This document shows, piece by piece, positions 1 through 7,651 of a DNA stretch of 34,036 nt. Made by a program: the position numbers and the translations under genes. The notes under the pieces were generated by a model, which made no database searches, was not told where the DNA came from, and saw only the letters and a program-made list of their open reading frames with translations. Origin of the DNA: UBA1738 sp045580145. Its GTDB lineage: Bacteria; Bacillota; Clostridia; UBA1381. The stretch is from positions 1 to 34,036 of the forward strand of contig JAZNNI010000046.1 in NCBI GenBank assembly GCA_045580145.1, read 5' to 3'. Every line of letters begins with the position of its first letter. Position 1 is the first letter of the stretch.

Positions 1-425
1 GAACCGATATTAATAATCCTACCATAAGAGTTTTCTATCATATTAGGAAGAACCTCATGTGTAAAATACATCAAGCCTAAAATGTTTACACTTAATCTTT
101 TCTTCCATTCGTCACTCGTTGTTTCTACAAACGGCTTCCACATTCTCCAAAGTCCTGCGTTATTAACTAAAATATCAATTTTGCCATATTGGTTAATAAT
201 TTCCTGAGTTGTCTCATGGACTCTTTGTTCATCGCTCACATCACAAATGTATGATGATACATTTGCTCCAATTAATTTGATTTCCTCGGCAAGAGTATCA
301 AGACCTTCTGCATTGACATCAACAATGCATACATTTGCTCCATTTCTTGCAAATTCGATAGCAGTCGCCTTGCCAATTCCGACAGATGCACCTGTAATTA
401 TGACAGTTTTATTTTTAAATTCCAT
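1..425 (-). CDS. Short-chain dehydrogenase/reductase (SDR), C-terminus off window
   Basis: The first 141 codons of an NAD(P)-dependent SDR oxidoreductase are present; the gene continues past the left edge. Visible motifs are the Rossmann glycine motif TGASVGIG (residues 11-18), an acidic residue at the end of beta-2 (VCIVD, Asp36) that favours NAD(H), NNAG (88-91), the SVN asparagine (114) and IINIGS with the presumed catalytic serine at 142. The catalytic YxxxK lies beyond the edge. The ATG is preceded by a good ribosome site (AGGAGGATT on the minus strand). It is divergent from the AraC-type regulator, which is a likely controller. The family is certain; the substrate cannot be told. Confidence 0.93.
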   Translation of the reverse strand, partial: MEFKNKTVIITGASVGIGKATAIEFARNGANVCIVDVNAEGLDTLAEEIKLIGANVSSYICDVSDEQRVHETTQEIINQYGKIDILVNNAGLWRMWKPFVETTSDEWKKRLSVNILGLMYFTHEVLPNMIENSYGRIINIG

Positions 426-451
426 CGTTAATCCTCCTGATTGTTTTTTTC

Positions 452-480
452 ATTATATCATCTTGCAAAAATCCGTTCAA
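452..480 (-). promoter_or_regulatory. Promoter of the SDR gene
   Basis: On the minus strand TTGAAC (475-480) and TATAAT (452-457) are separated by exactly 17 nt, about 27 nt upstream of the SDR start. This is a near-consensus sigma-70/SigA promoter. Confidence 0.7.
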
Positions 481-491
481 TATGGTATGCT
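463..491 (+). promoter_or_regulatory. Promoter of the AraC-type regulator
   Basis: TTGCAA (463-468), 17 nt, TATGCT (486-491) on the plus strand. It lies almost entirely on top of the divergent SDR promoter, so the two polymerases cannot occupy the region together. Confidence 0.55.
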
Positions 492-543
492 GTAAAAAAA
501 GTAACTATTCTGCAATTGTGCTGTGTCGGAGGTGTATGAAAAG

Positions 544-1302
544 ATGCAAATCGGGAAAATATATGTTTCGGAGCTTTCCGCATCAAAGCATATATTTAAT
601 AATTATCATTTTTGCCGTGGAAATAGCAATCAAAGGAAAACCCGGGTTGGAGTTATAATAAAAGGTAGCGGAACCTATATCTATTTGAATAAAAAACTCA
701 ATGTAAACGAAGGGGATATCGTATTTATTCCGGAGAATATTTATTGTTATTCCGAGTGGCACGGAACCCCTGAAATTGAAGTGATTTATGTGAGTTGTTT
801 TATGCACTATGAAAAGTGGCAATATGAACCTCAAATTATTTGTTGCGATAAAGAAATCAAGAATGACCTATTAAAAATAGCCAATCTATTGTCAATCGAC
901 TATATTAAGGAATTGGAAGCATATTCATTGTTTTATAAACTGCTTAAAAAAGTGCTTCCTCAAATGGTGCAGTCGAATATTTCATACGATAAAGCCTTGC
1001 AAACAGCGATTGAATTCATTACTGATAATTGGAATAATGATTTTTCTATTTCCGATTTAGCAAAAAGGTGTTGTGTTAGTGAGTCTACGCTTTACCACTT
1101 GTTTCAAAAGGAATTAGGGCAAACACCTGTTAATTTTTTGAATTCAATCAAAATCAATAATGCAATAAAATATTTGGAAAGTAGTAACTATTCTATTTCC
1201 ACGATAAGCAGACTGGTTGGCTTTAATTCCGAAAATCATTTCAGAAAGGTTTTTAGAAGCATCACAGAAACAACACCTTCAAAATTTAAAAAGAAGTCAT
1301 AA
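544..1302 (+). CDS. AraC/XylS-family transcriptional regulator
   Basis: A 252-residue protein with an N-terminal cupin-like sensing half (about 1-140; GSGTYIYLN and GDIVFIPENIY are typical of the AraC ligand-binding barrel) and a C-terminal double helix-turn-helix (about 160-250; SISDLAKRCCVSESTLYHLFQ, then ISTISRLVGFNSENHFRKVFR). The ATG at 544 is preferred over an in-frame GTG at 523 because a GGAGGTG ribosome site sits between them, 9 nt before the ATG. By position and overlapping promoters it probably controls the divergent SDR gene. The effector is unknown. Confidence 0.9.
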   Translation: MQIGKIYVSELSASKHIFNNYHFCRGNSNQRKTRVGVIIKGSGTYIYLNKKLNVNEGDIVFIPENIYCYSEWHGTPEIEVIYVSCFMHYEKWQYEPQIICCDKEIKNDLLKIANLLSIDYIKELEAYSLFYKLLKKVLPQMVQSNISYDKALQTAIEFITDNWNNDFSISDLAKRCCVSESTLYHLFQKELGQTPVNFLNSIKINNAIKYLESSNYSISTISRLVGFNSENHFRKVFRSITETTPSKFKKKS

Positions 1303-1362
1303 TAGATTGTCAAGCTATAACTACATTTCGTCAATAATTTGAAACAAAAAATTGCAGAACAA

Positions 1363-1391
1363 TTGACTATTATTTAATGTTATGATATGAT
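1363..1391 (+). promoter_or_regulatory. Promoter of ychF
   Basis: TTGACT (1363-1368), 17 nt, TATGAT (1386-1391). It would give a leader of about 95 nt, which contains the tandem repeat at 1425-1446. Confidence 0.6.
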
Positions 1392-1424
1392 ATTTAAGTA
1401 TAAAAATTTGTGAAGAATAAAAAT

Positions 1425-1446
1425 AATTGGTGTCAAATTGGTGTCA
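1425..1446 (+). repeat. Tandem 11-bp direct repeat in the ychF leader
   Basis: AATTGGTGTCA occurs twice back to back (1425-1435 and 1436-1446), followed by AA. It lies between the ychF promoter and start codon. Paired short direct repeats of this form are often seen as arm-binding sites at ends of tyrosine-recombinase elements, but no integrase gene is visible here, so that reading is only a suggestion. Confidence 0.6.
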
Positions 1447-1490
1447 AACCCACTCTGAAACCCTTGAAAATTAAGGAGAAGTGAAATATT

Positions 1491-2585
1491 ATGAAACTTG
1501 GTATAGTAGGGCTTCCAAACGTCGGGAAGTCAACATTGTTTAACGCAATAACTCAGGCAGGAGCGGAATCTGCAAACTACCCATTCTGCACAATCGAACC
1601 AAACGTCGGTGTCGTAGACGTGCCAGACGAAAGAATTGATAAGCTTGCTGAGATGTATAATCCAAAAAAGGTTACACGTGCATATATTGAATTTGTAGAC
1701 ATCGCAGGTCTTGTTAAAGGTGCATCAAAGGGCGAAGGTCTCGGAAACAAATTCTTGTCTCACATCCGCGAGGTAGATGCAATCGTTCACGTTGTGCGTT
1801 GCTTTGAAGATACCAATATAACCCACGTAGACGGAAGCATAAACCCGCTTCGTGATATTGAAACCATAAGCTTAGAGCTTATATTCTCTGACGTAGAAAT
1901 AATGGAGCGCCGCATTGACCGAACAAAAAAGGCAATGAAGGGTGACAAGAGCCTCGCCAAAGAGCTTGAGCTTTTAGAGAGCGTAAAGGCGGCATTAGAA
2001 GACGGAAAGCCGGCAAGAAGCCTTGATTATTCCGACGACGAAATGGAAATTATGAAAGAAATTTCGCTCATTTCTATGAAACCTGTAATTTATGCCGCAA
2101 ATGTGGCGGAGGACGATTTCCAAAAAGGCATCGAAAACAATCCGCACGTAAAGGCGGTAGAGGAGCTTGCCAAATCCGAAAATGCACAGGTTATGCCTGT
2201 TTCAGCAAGAATAGAAGAGGAAATTTCACAGCTTGATGCTGATGAAAAAGCGATGTTCTTAGAAGAGCTTGGAATGAGTGAATCAGGTCTTGACAGACTT
2301 ATTAAAGCAAGCTATACCCTGCTCGGTTTAATAAGCTATTTGACAGCAGGCGAGCCGGAGGTCAGGGCTTGGACGATTAAGAACGGAACAAAGGCTCCTC
2401 AGGCGGCAGGCAAAATTCACTCCGACTTTGAAAAAGGCTTTATACGTGCCGAGGTTGTTGCATACGACGACCTTATGGCATGCGGAACTATGACAGCCGC
2501 AAAGGAAAAAGGCCTCGTAAGGTCTGAAGGCAAGGAATATGTTATGAAAGACGGAGACATCGTTCTTTTCAGATTTAATGTTTGA
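1491..2585 (+). CDS. ychF: Redox-regulated ATPase YchF (Obg-family P-loop protein)
   Basis: The 364 residues match the family's usual length. The G1 motif GLPNVGKST is at residues 7-15, followed by NYPFCTIEPNVG (switch I), DIAGLVKGAS (G3) and, near residue 200, ANVAE in place of the NKxD guanine-specificity motif. That replacement is the signature of YchF proteins, which prefer ATP over GTP. The last ~85 residues form the TGS domain. Members bind the ribosome and 50S subunits and have been tied to oxidative-stress control. The ribosome site AAGGAGAAG lies 8 nt before the ATG. It is monocistronic, with its own promoter and terminator. Confidence 0.97.
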   Translation: MKLGIVGLPNVGKSTLFNAITQAGAESANYPFCTIEPNVGVVDVPDERIDKLAEMYNPKKVTRAYIEFVDIAGLVKGASKGEGLGNKFLSHIREVDAIVHVVRCFEDTNITHVDGSINPLRDIETISLELIFSDVEIMERRIDRTKKAMKGDKSLAKELELLESVKAALEDGKPARSLDYSDDEMEIMKEISLISMKPVIYAANVAEDDFQKGIENNPHVKAVEELAKSENAQVMPVSARIEEEISQLDADEKAMFLEELGMSESGLDRLIKASYTLLGLISYLTAGEPEVRAWTIKNGTKAPQAAGKIHSDFEKGFIRAEVVAYDDLMACGTMTAAKEKGLVRSEGKEYVMKDGDIVLFRFNV

Positions 2586-2596
2586 TATTAATGCGA

Positions 2597-2630
2597 AAAA
2601 TCCACCTTTTCAGGTGGATTTTTTGTGTTT
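2597..2630 (+). terminator. Rho-independent terminator of ychF
   Basis: A 10-bp stem (AAAATCCACC / GGTGGATTTT, 2597-2606 and 2613-2622) with a 6-nt loop, followed by a T-rich stretch, 12 nt after the ychF stop. Confidence 0.9.
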
Positions 2631-2901
2631 GGCAACAACTTTGACAATGCATTTATGTATTTCTCGCCACACCCGAAAAATGCACCATCAACTGATACCA
2701 CTCGAATTGAACACTCTAATACTAAAAACAGGTGTTTAAAAGTAAAGTGCATCTTTGCCAATCAAAAAGCACCCATTTTATATTAATTTAAGTGGTATGA
2801 CACTATTTTATATCCAATAGTACAAATTCAACTATATTTAAATAAAATAGTGGCACATAAAACCAAAATTTCCGTCCATACTATGAAAAAGGAGTTGCAA
2901 T
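2631..2901. other. AT-rich intergenic stretch with inverted repeats, no convincing gene
   Basis: No ORF with a ribosome site is seen. Two inverted-repeat pairs are visible: TGATACCACTCGAATT (2693-2708) against AATTTAAGTGGTATGA (2785-2800), 13 of 16 positions complementary, and CACTATTTTAT (2801-2811) against ATAAAATAGTG (2842-2852), perfect. They may be remnants of a small mobile element or regulatory structure. No transposase or target duplication was found. Confidence 0.4.
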
Positions 2902-3129
2902 ATGAAGCTTTTATTACTATCTGCAAAGCTTTTTCTCTATGGATGCTTTTGCGATTTGTGTTCTGATATATGCACTAAAATGGTAGAAAAAAATATACTC
3001 AAAAAAAGAGAGCTAAATAAAAAATTGCTCATTAAAATGAGCAATTTATCTAATAGTAGCCTTATAAAATGGCAGTCTATAGAGCATAGATTTATTCTTC
3101 TTTCTCTTGAGCGGAAGTATCCTGAGTAA
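2902..3129 (+). CDS. Possible small ORF of 75 codons, doubtful
   Basis: The reading frame starts with ATG 7 nt after an AAAGGAG ribosome site, and its first ~20 residues are hydrophobic with several cysteines (LYGCFCDLCSDIC). It then runs through the terminator hairpin of the opposite-strand operon (3022-3047) and into the end of the CNNM gene, which argues against a real C-terminus. It could be the decayed 5' end of a membrane-peptide gene. No family is recognised. Confidence 0.2.
   Translation: MKLLLLSAKLFLYGCFCDLCSDICTKMVEKNILKKRELNKKLLIKMSNLSNSSLIKWQSIEHRFILLSLERKYPE
3012..3047 (-). terminator. Terminator of the gdpP-to-CNNM operon
   Basis: A perfect 11-bp stem (AAATTGCTCAT / ATGAGCAATTT, 3022-3032 and 3037-3047) with a 4-nt loop. 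On the minus strand it is followed by a U-rich run, about 45 nt after the CNNM stop. Confidence 0.85.
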
Positions 3130-4336
3130 TTATAATTTCCAAGACTCTGTTCTGCTCCGCATTCGTAACTGTAATAGCAAGGTCATTATATTTGAAATTC
3201 TCCCCTGCTGACGGGATATAACCCAAAATCTCTGTCACCCATCCGCTTACAGTTGTACTTTCAAAGTCATCCTCATCCTCTAAGTCAAAAATCTCGAACA
3301 TCTTTCCGAGCGCCGCATTGCCGCTTACTTTATAACGATTTGCAGACAGCCTTGTAAAGTCTTCTTTCACAAGGTCATGCTCGTCCCAGATTTCACCCAC
3401 AAGCTCTTCTAAAATATCCTCAAGGCTAACCACACCTACTGTTCCGCCATACTCGTCGGTAACAATAGCAAGGTGTGATTTTTTGTGTTTCAAAAGCGCC
3501 ATAACCTTGGAAATTTTCATACTTTCAATCACGAAAACTGCAGGCAGTATGACATCAGATATATTTTCGCTATAGTGAAAATCCTTTTCGTTTATTATAC
3601 CTACGATGTTATCGATGGTATCTCTGTATACCGGCAAACGCGAAAATCCGCTTGCCTTAAATGCTGTTCGTATACTTTCTCTGCTGTCTTCAATATCAAC
3701 CGCCACAACATCTACACGCGGTGTCAATATATCCGACACATCGAGGTCATAAAATTCAATAGCGCTTATTAAAAGGTGTCCTTCATCCTCGTCAATTCCG
3801 CCGTCATTTTTCGCCTCCTCAACCATTGTCAGAAGCTCACGGTCAGTAATTGAGCTGTCGCCCGTTACCTTAAATATCTTCTTGACCCCTGCCTTCAAAA
3901 TTGAGAAAAACATATTAATCGGTGCGAGAATTGTCATAAAGAGTGCAATTATCGGTGCCGAGAACATAGCAAATGCCTCAGGGGCCTCCTTTGCCATACT
4001 CTTTGGCAGAATTTCACCGAATATAAGTACTACCACTGTCATAACGACAGTTGAAATGGCGACTCCGTTATCTTGGAAATATATTACAAAAAGCGCAGTC
4101 GCAAGGGATGTCGAAAGAATATTCACAATATTGTTACCCACTAAAATCGTGGATAAAAGCTTGTCATACTTTTCGCACATTTCAAGCGCCTTTTTAGCTT
4201 TTTTATTTCCACTCTGTGCCTCATTTTTGAGTTTTATTCTGTTAAGTGATGAGAATGCTGTTTCTGTGGCCGAAAAATATGCAGAAAACATAATCAAGAC
4301 CACAAGAAACAGGATACTTCGTGATACATCGTCCAT
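3092..4336 (-). CDS. CNNM/HlyC-CorC family transporter with CBS pair
   Basis: A 414-residue membrane protein with an N-terminal DUF21/CNNM domain (about 5-185; FSATETAFSSLNRIKLK, then VGNNIVNILSTSLATAL and FGEILPKSMAKEAPE), two CBS domains (about 205-330; DILTPRVDVVAV, IVTDEYGGTVGVVSLEDILEELVGEIWDEHD) and a C-terminal CorC/HlyC domain (about 340-408). This family is tied to Mg2+ (sometimes Co2+) efflux or homeostasis; the old label hemolysin is misleading. It starts 2 nt after the DUF1858 stop and is the last gene of the minus-strand operon. Confidence 0.93.
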   Translation of the reverse strand: MDDVSRSILFLVVLIMFSAYFSATETAFSSLNRIKLKNEAQSGNKKAKKALEMCEKYDKLLSTILVGNNIVNILSTSLATALFVIYFQDNGVAISTVVMTVVVLIFGEILPKSMAKEAPEAFAMFSAPIIALFMTILAPINMFFSILKAGVKKIFKVTGDSSITDRELLTMVEEAKNDGGIDEDEGHLLISAIEFYDLDVSDILTPRVDVVAVDIEDSRESIRTAFKASGFSRLPVYRDTIDNIVGIINEKDFHYSENISDVILPAVFVIESMKISKVMALLKHKKSHLAIVTDEYGGTVGVVSLEDILEELVGEIWDEHDLVKEDFTRLSANRYKVSGNAALGKMFEIFDLEDEDDFESTTVSGWVTEILGYIPSAGENFKYNDLAITVTNAEQNRVLEIIITQDTSAQEKEE

Positions 4337-4338
4337 TT

Positions 4339-4542
4339 TTACTTACCTGCCAAATACTCGTTTATGTCGCTTACAAGCTTATCTACATCAGCACCGTGTA
4401 CGCGGCACGCCATCTCAAGTGTTTCTCCGCTTGCTGAAGGACAGCCAAGACAATGCATTCCCACGTTCAATAAAAACTCCGCACATCCTGCATCAATCTC
4501 TAAAACCTCTCTGATTATCATATCCTTAGTTACTTGTTTCAT
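4339..4542 (-). CDS. DUF1858 domain protein (small redox-disulfide protein)
   Basis: A 67-residue protein that is all domain. It has the conserved GMHCLGCPSASGETLEMAC core with cysteines at about 20, 31, 34 and 46. The DUF1858 family is annotated as a hybrid-cluster-protein-associated disulfide domain and is typical of anaerobes; its exact role is unproven. The start codon lies inside the ftsH 3' end (17-nt overlap), so translational coupling with ftsH is likely. Confidence 0.88.
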   Translation of the reverse strand: MKQVTKDMIIREVLEIDAGCAEFLLNVGMHCLGCPSASGETLEMACRVHGADVDKLVSDINEYLAGK

Positions 4543-6349
4543 TTTCGCTTTCTCCTTTTTCTTTGTTAAAATATTTCAAAAACTCCGCTCCGTCAATTAC
4601 TTCCTTTTCGAGCAAAGCTTCTGCTACATTGTTAAGCTTTTCTATATTGTCCGAAAGCAACTTTTTCGCTCTTTCGTACTGGCTTTTTAAAAGTTCTTCA
4701 ACCTCTTTATCTATCACCGACGCAACATTTTCAGAATATTGCTTTGAATGACCGTAGTCTCTGCCTAAAAACACCTCGTCACCTGTATCATAACATATAG
4801 GCCCTACCTTTTCGCTCATTCCATATTTTGCAACCATTTCGCGCGCAATCTCTGTGGCTCTCTTCAAATCGGAGGATGCACCTGTTGAAATGTCGTCCAT
4901 AGTCAGTTCTTCTGCCACTCTTCCGCCTAAGAGAATTACAATGTCATTTAGCATATCCTGCTTTGCCCAGTACCACGAGTCCTCCTCAGGTATATGCATC
5001 GTATACCCTCCGGCTCTGCCGCGCGGGATTATTGAAACCTGTCGCACAGTATCCCTTTTTGATACAAGCTTTGTCAAAACTGCGTGACCTGCCTCGTGGA
5101 AAGCTGTGAGCCTGCGTTCTTTGTCCGTAACATTCTGCGATGTCTTCTGCGGCCCCATCATAACCTTGATGTTTGCATCTTCTATATCTCTTTCATCAAT
5201 CTCGGTCTTGTTTCTTCGTGCTGCAAAAATTGCTGCCTCATTCATCACATTCTCAAGGTCTGCACCTGTATATCCAACTGTGCTTTTTGCGATTTTTGAA
5301 AGGTCTACGTCCTTTGCAACAGCCTTGCCACGAGAGTGTACCTTTAGTATTTCCTCTCTGCCCTTAGCATCCGGCTTATCTACCACAACCTGACGGTCAA
5401 ATCTGCCAGGTCTTAAAAGCGCAGGGTCTAATATATCCGGCCTGTTTGTTGCAGCCATAATTATTATGCCCTCGTTTTTGCCAAAGCCGTCCATTTCAAC
5501 AAGAAGCTGGTTCAAGGTCTGCTCACGTTCGTCGTGACCGCCACCCATACCTGCACCTCTTTTTCTTCCGACAGCATCAATTTCATCAATGAAAATTATG
5601 CACGGTCTTGCCTTTTTTGCCTGAGCAAACATATCTCTTACACGAGATGCACCAACACCCACATAAAGCTCTACAAAGTCAGAGCCGGAAATTGAAAAGA
5701 ATGGAACGCCAGCCTCTCCTGCAACTGCTCTTGCAAGTAAGGTCTTACCTGTACCCGGTGAGCCTACCAAAAGCACACCCTTTGGAATTCTTGCACCGAG
5801 TGCTATGAATTTTTGCGGATTTTTCAAAAATTCCACAAGCTCCATAAGCTCTTCTTTTTCCTCTTGTGCGCCTGCCACGTCGGAAAATTTAACTTTCTTA
5901 TTTTCATCTGTATCAAGTCTTGCGCGGCTCTTTGTAAAGTTTGCCGCTCCCTTTCCTCCGCTTTGTTGCATCAGTATAAAAAGGAAAAGGACAAGCATCA
6001 GTATTGACGAAATTGGGATTATATAGTCTATCCAGGATGTTCCCTCAGGTGCTACCTGATATTGAAGTGTTCCTGCTTCTGCCTGTCTTATAATGTCCTC
6101 TCCAATGTCTGCCTGCAGGATTTCCTTCGAGGGAATTTCACACGATATTCTCTGGTCATCAATCACAGCAACAGCGGTTGTTCCGTCAACATAAAGCTCC
6201 GAAACCACTCCGCCTTTTATACATTTAACAAGCGATGAATAGTTTGATTTTATGGTTGTATCCATCAGCCCTGACACTATTGAATACACAAGAAAAATTC
6301 CTGCGAGCATCAATACCCAGCTGAATATATTTCTGTTTTTATTCTGCAC
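4526..6349 (-). CDS. ftsH: ATP-dependent zinc metalloprotease FtsH
   Basis: The 607-residue AAA+ membrane protease has two N-terminal transmembrane segments (about 10-28 and 109-128) flanking a short extracytoplasmic domain. It carries Walker A GSPGTGKT (196-203), Walker B IIFIDEID, the second region of homology (TNRPDILDPALLRPGRFDR) and the zinc-protease motif HEAGH (418-422). It degrades misfolded or unneeded membrane and regulatory proteins. The start is GTG, with an AGGAGG site 7 nt upstream, and overlaps the tilS 3' end by 11 nt. The usual tilS-hpt-ftsH order of Firmicutes lacks hpt here. Confidence 0.97.
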   Translation of the reverse strand: MQNKNRNIFSWVLMLAGIFLVYSIVSGLMDTTIKSNYSSLVKCIKGGVVSELYVDGTTAVAVIDDQRISCEIPSKEILQADIGEDIIRQAEAGTLQYQVAPEGTSWIDYIIPISSILMLVLFLFILMQQSGGKGAANFTKSRARLDTDENKKVKFSDVAGAQEEKEELMELVEFLKNPQKFIALGARIPKGVLLVGSPGTGKTLLARAVAGEAGVPFFSISGSDFVELYVGVGASRVRDMFAQAKKARPCIIFIDEIDAVGRKRGAGMGGGHDEREQTLNQLLVEMDGFGKNEGIIIMAATNRPDILDPALLRPGRFDRQVVVDKPDAKGREEILKVHSRGKAVAKDVDLSKIAKSTVGYTGADLENVMNEAAIFAARRNKTEIDERDIEDANIKVMMGPQKTSQNVTDKERRLTAFHEAGHAVLTKLVSKRDTVRQVSIIPRGRAGGYTMHIPEEDSWYWAKQDMLNDIVILLGGRVAEELTMDDISTGASSDLKRATEIAREMVAKYGMSEKVGPICYDTGDEVFLGRDYGHSKQYSENVASVIDKEVEELLKSQYERAKKLLSDNIEKLNNVAEALLEKEVIDGAEFLKYFNKEKGESENETSN

Positions 6350-7649
6350 GGTCAGCCTCCTTTATTTCAATTTTATATGCATTTTTTGTTTTGTCACGAT
6401 ACCGCCTGTCTGCCCTCATCGTGCCGACAGCCACAATTTCACCGTCTTTTAATATTATAGGTATTTCATCCCTTAAATGCAACGGGATTTTTTTATCTGT
6501 GAAAAAGTCCGATAACTTTTTTCTTCCATCCATTCCCACAGGATAAAATATATCTCCGCCACGACGGTTTCTAACTGTTAAAACTTCGTTTCCGTCTAAG
6601 TAAATATCTCCGTCTCTATCCGTTTTTGTTATACATACATTCTTTCCAATTTCAGAAATATTTAAAATCATCTCCGGAAAAATTTTATATTCAAAATCCT
6701 TTTTCCCACATTTTTCACGAATGAGCAATTTCCCATATTCAATCATCGCCTCAAAGCCGTGAGGCAGGTCAATTTTGCTGCCGGTTTTGTTTTTTTTCAA
6801 AAGCTTCAACATATCATCTACATATGATATGGGAAGATTTTGCACATTCCCTGCCGCATCCTGCCAATAAAGCTCTAAAATTCTTCGTTTTATCGGCATT
6901 TCGTATTTTTCAAGCTTTTCCTTTGTAACAGTACCATCATATACATTTTTTGCAAGCGAATCAAGGAAGTCGCTGTCCTCACGAAGCAATCTTGCATTTT
7001 TGGTTACAACATCCACAAAACCCTCGTTAAACTCCCTTTCAATCTCAGGAATTAAGTTGAGTCTGATTTTGTTTCTTGAGTAAATAGCCTCAAAATTAGT
7101 CTCATCGGTTACAAAATCATATCCATTTTCTCTGCAGAAACTCACAATCTCTTCTTTCTTAATATCGAGCAGAGGCCTTATTATATTTCCTCTTTTGTAC
7201 GGAATGCCCGAAAGACCTTTTATGGATGCGCCGCGCATAAAGTTGAAAAGCAAGGTTTCGGCAACGTCATTCTTGTTATGTGCCGTAGCAATTTTGTCAT
7301 AGCCCAGCGATGCAAAATATTCATACCTTACTTTTCTGGCATAAAGCTCACAGCTCATTCCTTCATTTTCCGCACCGCCTTTAATATCGGCAGTCAGGCA
7401 ATAGAGCTTAATGCCTATACTTTCACATAACTCTTTGCAAAATTGCATATCTCTGTCTGCAGTTTCGCGGAGCTTATGATTTATATGTGCCGCCGCAACA
7501 TCAAGTTTATATTCATCTTTTAATTCATATAGAATATGCAGCAGTGCGGCAGAATCAGAGCCTCCTGAGAGCCCGACCAAAACCCTGTCATTTTCTTTTA
7601 GTAAATTATGAGTTTTTATTGTCTCTTTGACAATTTTCAAAATATCCAT
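6339..7649 (-). CDS. tilS: tRNA(Ile)-lysidine synthase TilS
   Basis: The 436-residue N-type ATP pyrophosphatase has its PP-loop SGGSDS at residues 28-33, followed by TAHNKNDVAETLLFNFMRG and the substrate-binding and C-terminal domains typical of full-length TilS. It converts cytidine-34 of tRNA-Ile(CAU) to lysidine, so the tRNA reads AUA and is charged with isoleucine; it is essential. It starts 2 nt after the dnaB stop and overlaps ftsH at its end. Confidence 0.96.
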   Translation of the reverse strand: MDILKIVKETIKTHNLLKENDRVLVGLSGGSDSAALLHILYELKDEYKLDVAAAHINHKLRETADRDMQFCKELCESIGIKLYCLTADIKGGAENEGMSCELYARKVRYEYFASLGYDKIATAHNKNDVAETLLFNFMRGASIKGLSGIPYKRGNIIRPLLDIKKEEIVSFCRENGYDFVTDETNFEAIYSRNKIRLNLIPEIEREFNEGFVDVVTKNARLLREDSDFLDSLAKNVYDGTVTKEKLEKYEMPIKRRILELYWQDAAGNVQNLPISYVDDMLKLLKKNKTGSKIDLPHGFEAMIEYGKLLIREKCGKKDFEYKIFPEMILNISEIGKNVCITKTDRDGDIYLDGNEVLTVRNRRGGDIFYPVGMDGRKKLSDFFTDKKIPLHLRDEIPIILKDGEIVAVGTMRADRRYRDKTKNAYKIEIKEADRAE

Positions 7650-7651
7650 AA

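Noticed and set aside
3882..4514. Plus-strand ORF of 210 codons opposite the CNNM gene
   Set aside because: It lies antisense to two well-identified genes and has no recognisable family; a shadow frame.
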